NCBI GenBank assembly: GCA_018383815.1
Contig: JAHAWU010000023.1
Location: 1-35,320, forward strand
Direction of reading: 5' to 3'
Source: Candidatus Jordarchaeia archaeon
GTDB lineage: Archaea; Asgardarchaeota; Jordiarchaeia; Jordiarchaeales; Jordiarchaeaceae
Length of the DNA stretch: 35,320 nucleotides
Positions 34,475-35,320 of the stretch are shown piece by piece. The notes beneath the pieces were generated by a model that worked only from the letters and a program-made list of their open reading frames with translations, made no database searches and was not told the origin of the DNA. Each line of letters starts with the position of its first letter. The first letter of the stretch is position 1. The translations under genes were made by a program, and so were the position numbers.

Positions 34475-34903
34475 TCAGATATCAAGTACAAATTCTAGAG
34501 TTGTTTTTTTGGGCGATTGATCAATTTTCATTTCATGATATGTCACTGCCTTTATCGCAGACTTCTGAACGTGTTTATTGCTGTCGAATTCTTCGCCTAA
34601 GGCTTCGCCCTTTAAAATTAGTATTCCCTCTTTTTGTTGGATGCTTTCTACTTTAAACTCTGAAAAAATTAATCCCTCGGAGTCAAATAGATAGATAAAT
34701 TCTTCTAGCCATTGATAAAGTAATGCTTCCAAATCTTCTGCTTTCACCTCTATTTTTCGTTTAATCTTCGGATTAATTTTTGAAGTATCCGTCATTGCTT
34801 CGGAGAGCGCCTGGGCGGCCTCCTGAAAAGCTTCCTTTATTGTTCTGCCATAAGCTCTTACTTTAATATCTGCCGTGTGTTCGAGAAATTGGAAGCCTGC
34901 CAT
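34475..34903 (-). CDS. Archease, cofactor of the RtcB tRNA ligase
   Basis: Archease, 142 residues, an activator that promotes guanylylation and turnover of the RNA ligase RtcB, which joins tRNA exons after endonuclease cutting. The family landmarks are present: FQFLEHTADIKVRAYG at the N-terminus with the metal-binding His and Asp, LLYQWLEEFIYLFDSEG, and AVTYHEMKID near the end. ATG start at 34903. Adjacent to an intron-rich tRNA, and the window has about a dozen tRNA introns, so the ligase system must be busy. RtcB itself is not in the window. Confidence 0.95.
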   Translation of the reverse strand: MAGFQFLEHTADIKVRAYGRTIKEAFQEAAQALSEAMTDTSKINPKIKRKIEVKAEDLEALLYQWLEEFIYLFDSEGLIFSEFKVESIQQKEGILILKGEALGEEFDSNKHVQKSAIKAVTYHEMKIDQSPKKTTLEFVLDI

Positions 34904-34933
34904 CCAAATCCTTCCACTTTTTTATGTAGAATA

Positions 34934-34984
34934 ATGGTTTATGAAACCATGTTACTTTAACAAAGGTAACACTTTAAAGTTACC
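34934..34984. promoter_or_regulatory. Two inverted repeats upstream of archease
   Basis: ATGGTTT ATG AAACCAT at 34934-34950 is a perfect palindrome with 7-bp arms. A second inverted repeat, GGTAAC...GTTACC, spans 34965-34984 with an 8-bp A/T-rich spacer, and a GTTAC half-copy lies at 34951. They lie 31-81 bp upstream of the archease start and 153 bp or more from the gene on the other side. Likely protein-binding sites; the protein is unknown. Confidence 0.4.
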
Positions 34985-35136
34985 CCGCCTGAAAAATTTA
35001 CCTATTTCTACTGCCAGGAGACAGCTTTCTCACGGTCCGGAGATGAGTTGCTTTTGTGTAAATCGAGTTACGGCGCAATGTAATATGTATGTTATTTAGG
35101 TAAACTACAAAAGTTAGGTACTGCCAATGTATTTTT

Positions 35137-35320
35137 ATGAAAGCCGAAGAAGTCATTCAAAACTTAAACCTAGAAAACCTGGAGAACCTCCCCAACCCAG
35201 ACGCCCAAGAAACCATCTGGAAAAACCTCACACTCCCCGAACTCAAAGCCCCCGACACCACACTCCAAAGCCGCATCCTCTTCATGGCCTACATGATCTT
35301 CATGCCCGTAAAAGCCCTCT
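35137..35320 (+). CDS. Truncated protein of unknown function
   Basis: An open frame starting ATG at 35137 runs off the right edge after 61 codons. It begins MKAEEVIQNLNLENLENLPN and is rich in Leu, Asn, Glu and Pro. I do not recognise a family. Codon use is strikingly different from the neighbours, with almost every third position C or A (CTC, CCC, AAC, ACC), so recent acquisition or strong strand bias is possible. There is no clear ribosome site; the leader is AT-rich, which would fit a leaderless start. Confidence 0.7.
   Translation, partial: MKAEEVIQNLNLENLENLPNPDAQETIWKNLTLPELKAPDTTLQSRILFMAYMIFMPVKAL

Overview
The window is about 35 kb of an archaeal chromosome. PolD small subunit (DP1), Orc1/Cdc6, A-type ATPase subunits, archease, Elf1, FAU-1, UPF0147, the MvaS-thiolase-DUF35 mevalonate set and tRNAs with bulge-helix-bulge-style introns all point to Archaea. 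PolD together with Elf1 and many non-canonical tRNA introns suggests a TACK lineage, perhaps Bathyarchaeia-like; that placement is inference. The DNA is AT-rich and about a third of the genes seem to start with TTG.

Layout. 1-1.7 kb: a decayed cupin gene, an intron-rich tRNA-Ser(CGA) and an HTH-CBS regulator. 1.9-4.8 kb: hypF and an unknown 187-residue protein. 4.8-12.9 kb: the apparent replication-origin block, with an unknown ribbon-helix-helix-like protein, an Orc/ExeA-like AAA+ ATPase, a 2.4 kb gene-free region with three ORB-like boxes, a winged-helix protein, orc1/cdc6 and DP1. 13.3-18.2 kb: a PhoU-like gene in two frames joined at a classical slippery heptamer, a LysR regulator facing a DsrE-TusA sulfur-carrier pair, tRNA-Leu(CAG), FAU-1 and UPF0147. 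19-22.4 kb: an orphan pyrI, A-ATPase subunits F and A facing each other, and tRNA-Pro(CGG). 22.5-27 kb: a structured element of unknown nature, then a regulator, HMG-CoA synthase, thiolase and DUF35. 27.4-35.3 kb: an anaerobic ribonucleotide reductase fused to a winged helix, a GT2 glycosyltransferase, DUF92, elf1, nadE, a nitrilase-family amidase, tRNA-Ser(UGA), archease and a truncated gene.

The strongest unexplained signal is a family of A/T-rich 13-bp repeats built on GATATC. They occur in eight non-coding arrays between 0.17 and 11.2 kb, next to almost every gene of the origin block, and I saw no phased array elsewhere. Together with the AAA+ ATPase, the RHH-like protein and two HTH-like proteins they look like an origin-linked replication or segregation system that I cannot match to anything I know.

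Three other results stand out. Four tRNA genes carry about twelve introns between them, two genes having four each, in the D arm, anticodon stem, anticodon loop, variable arm and T loop. The PhoU-like gene needs a -1 shift at T TTT TTA. The PolD small subunit lacks the usual Asn of its PGNHD motif.
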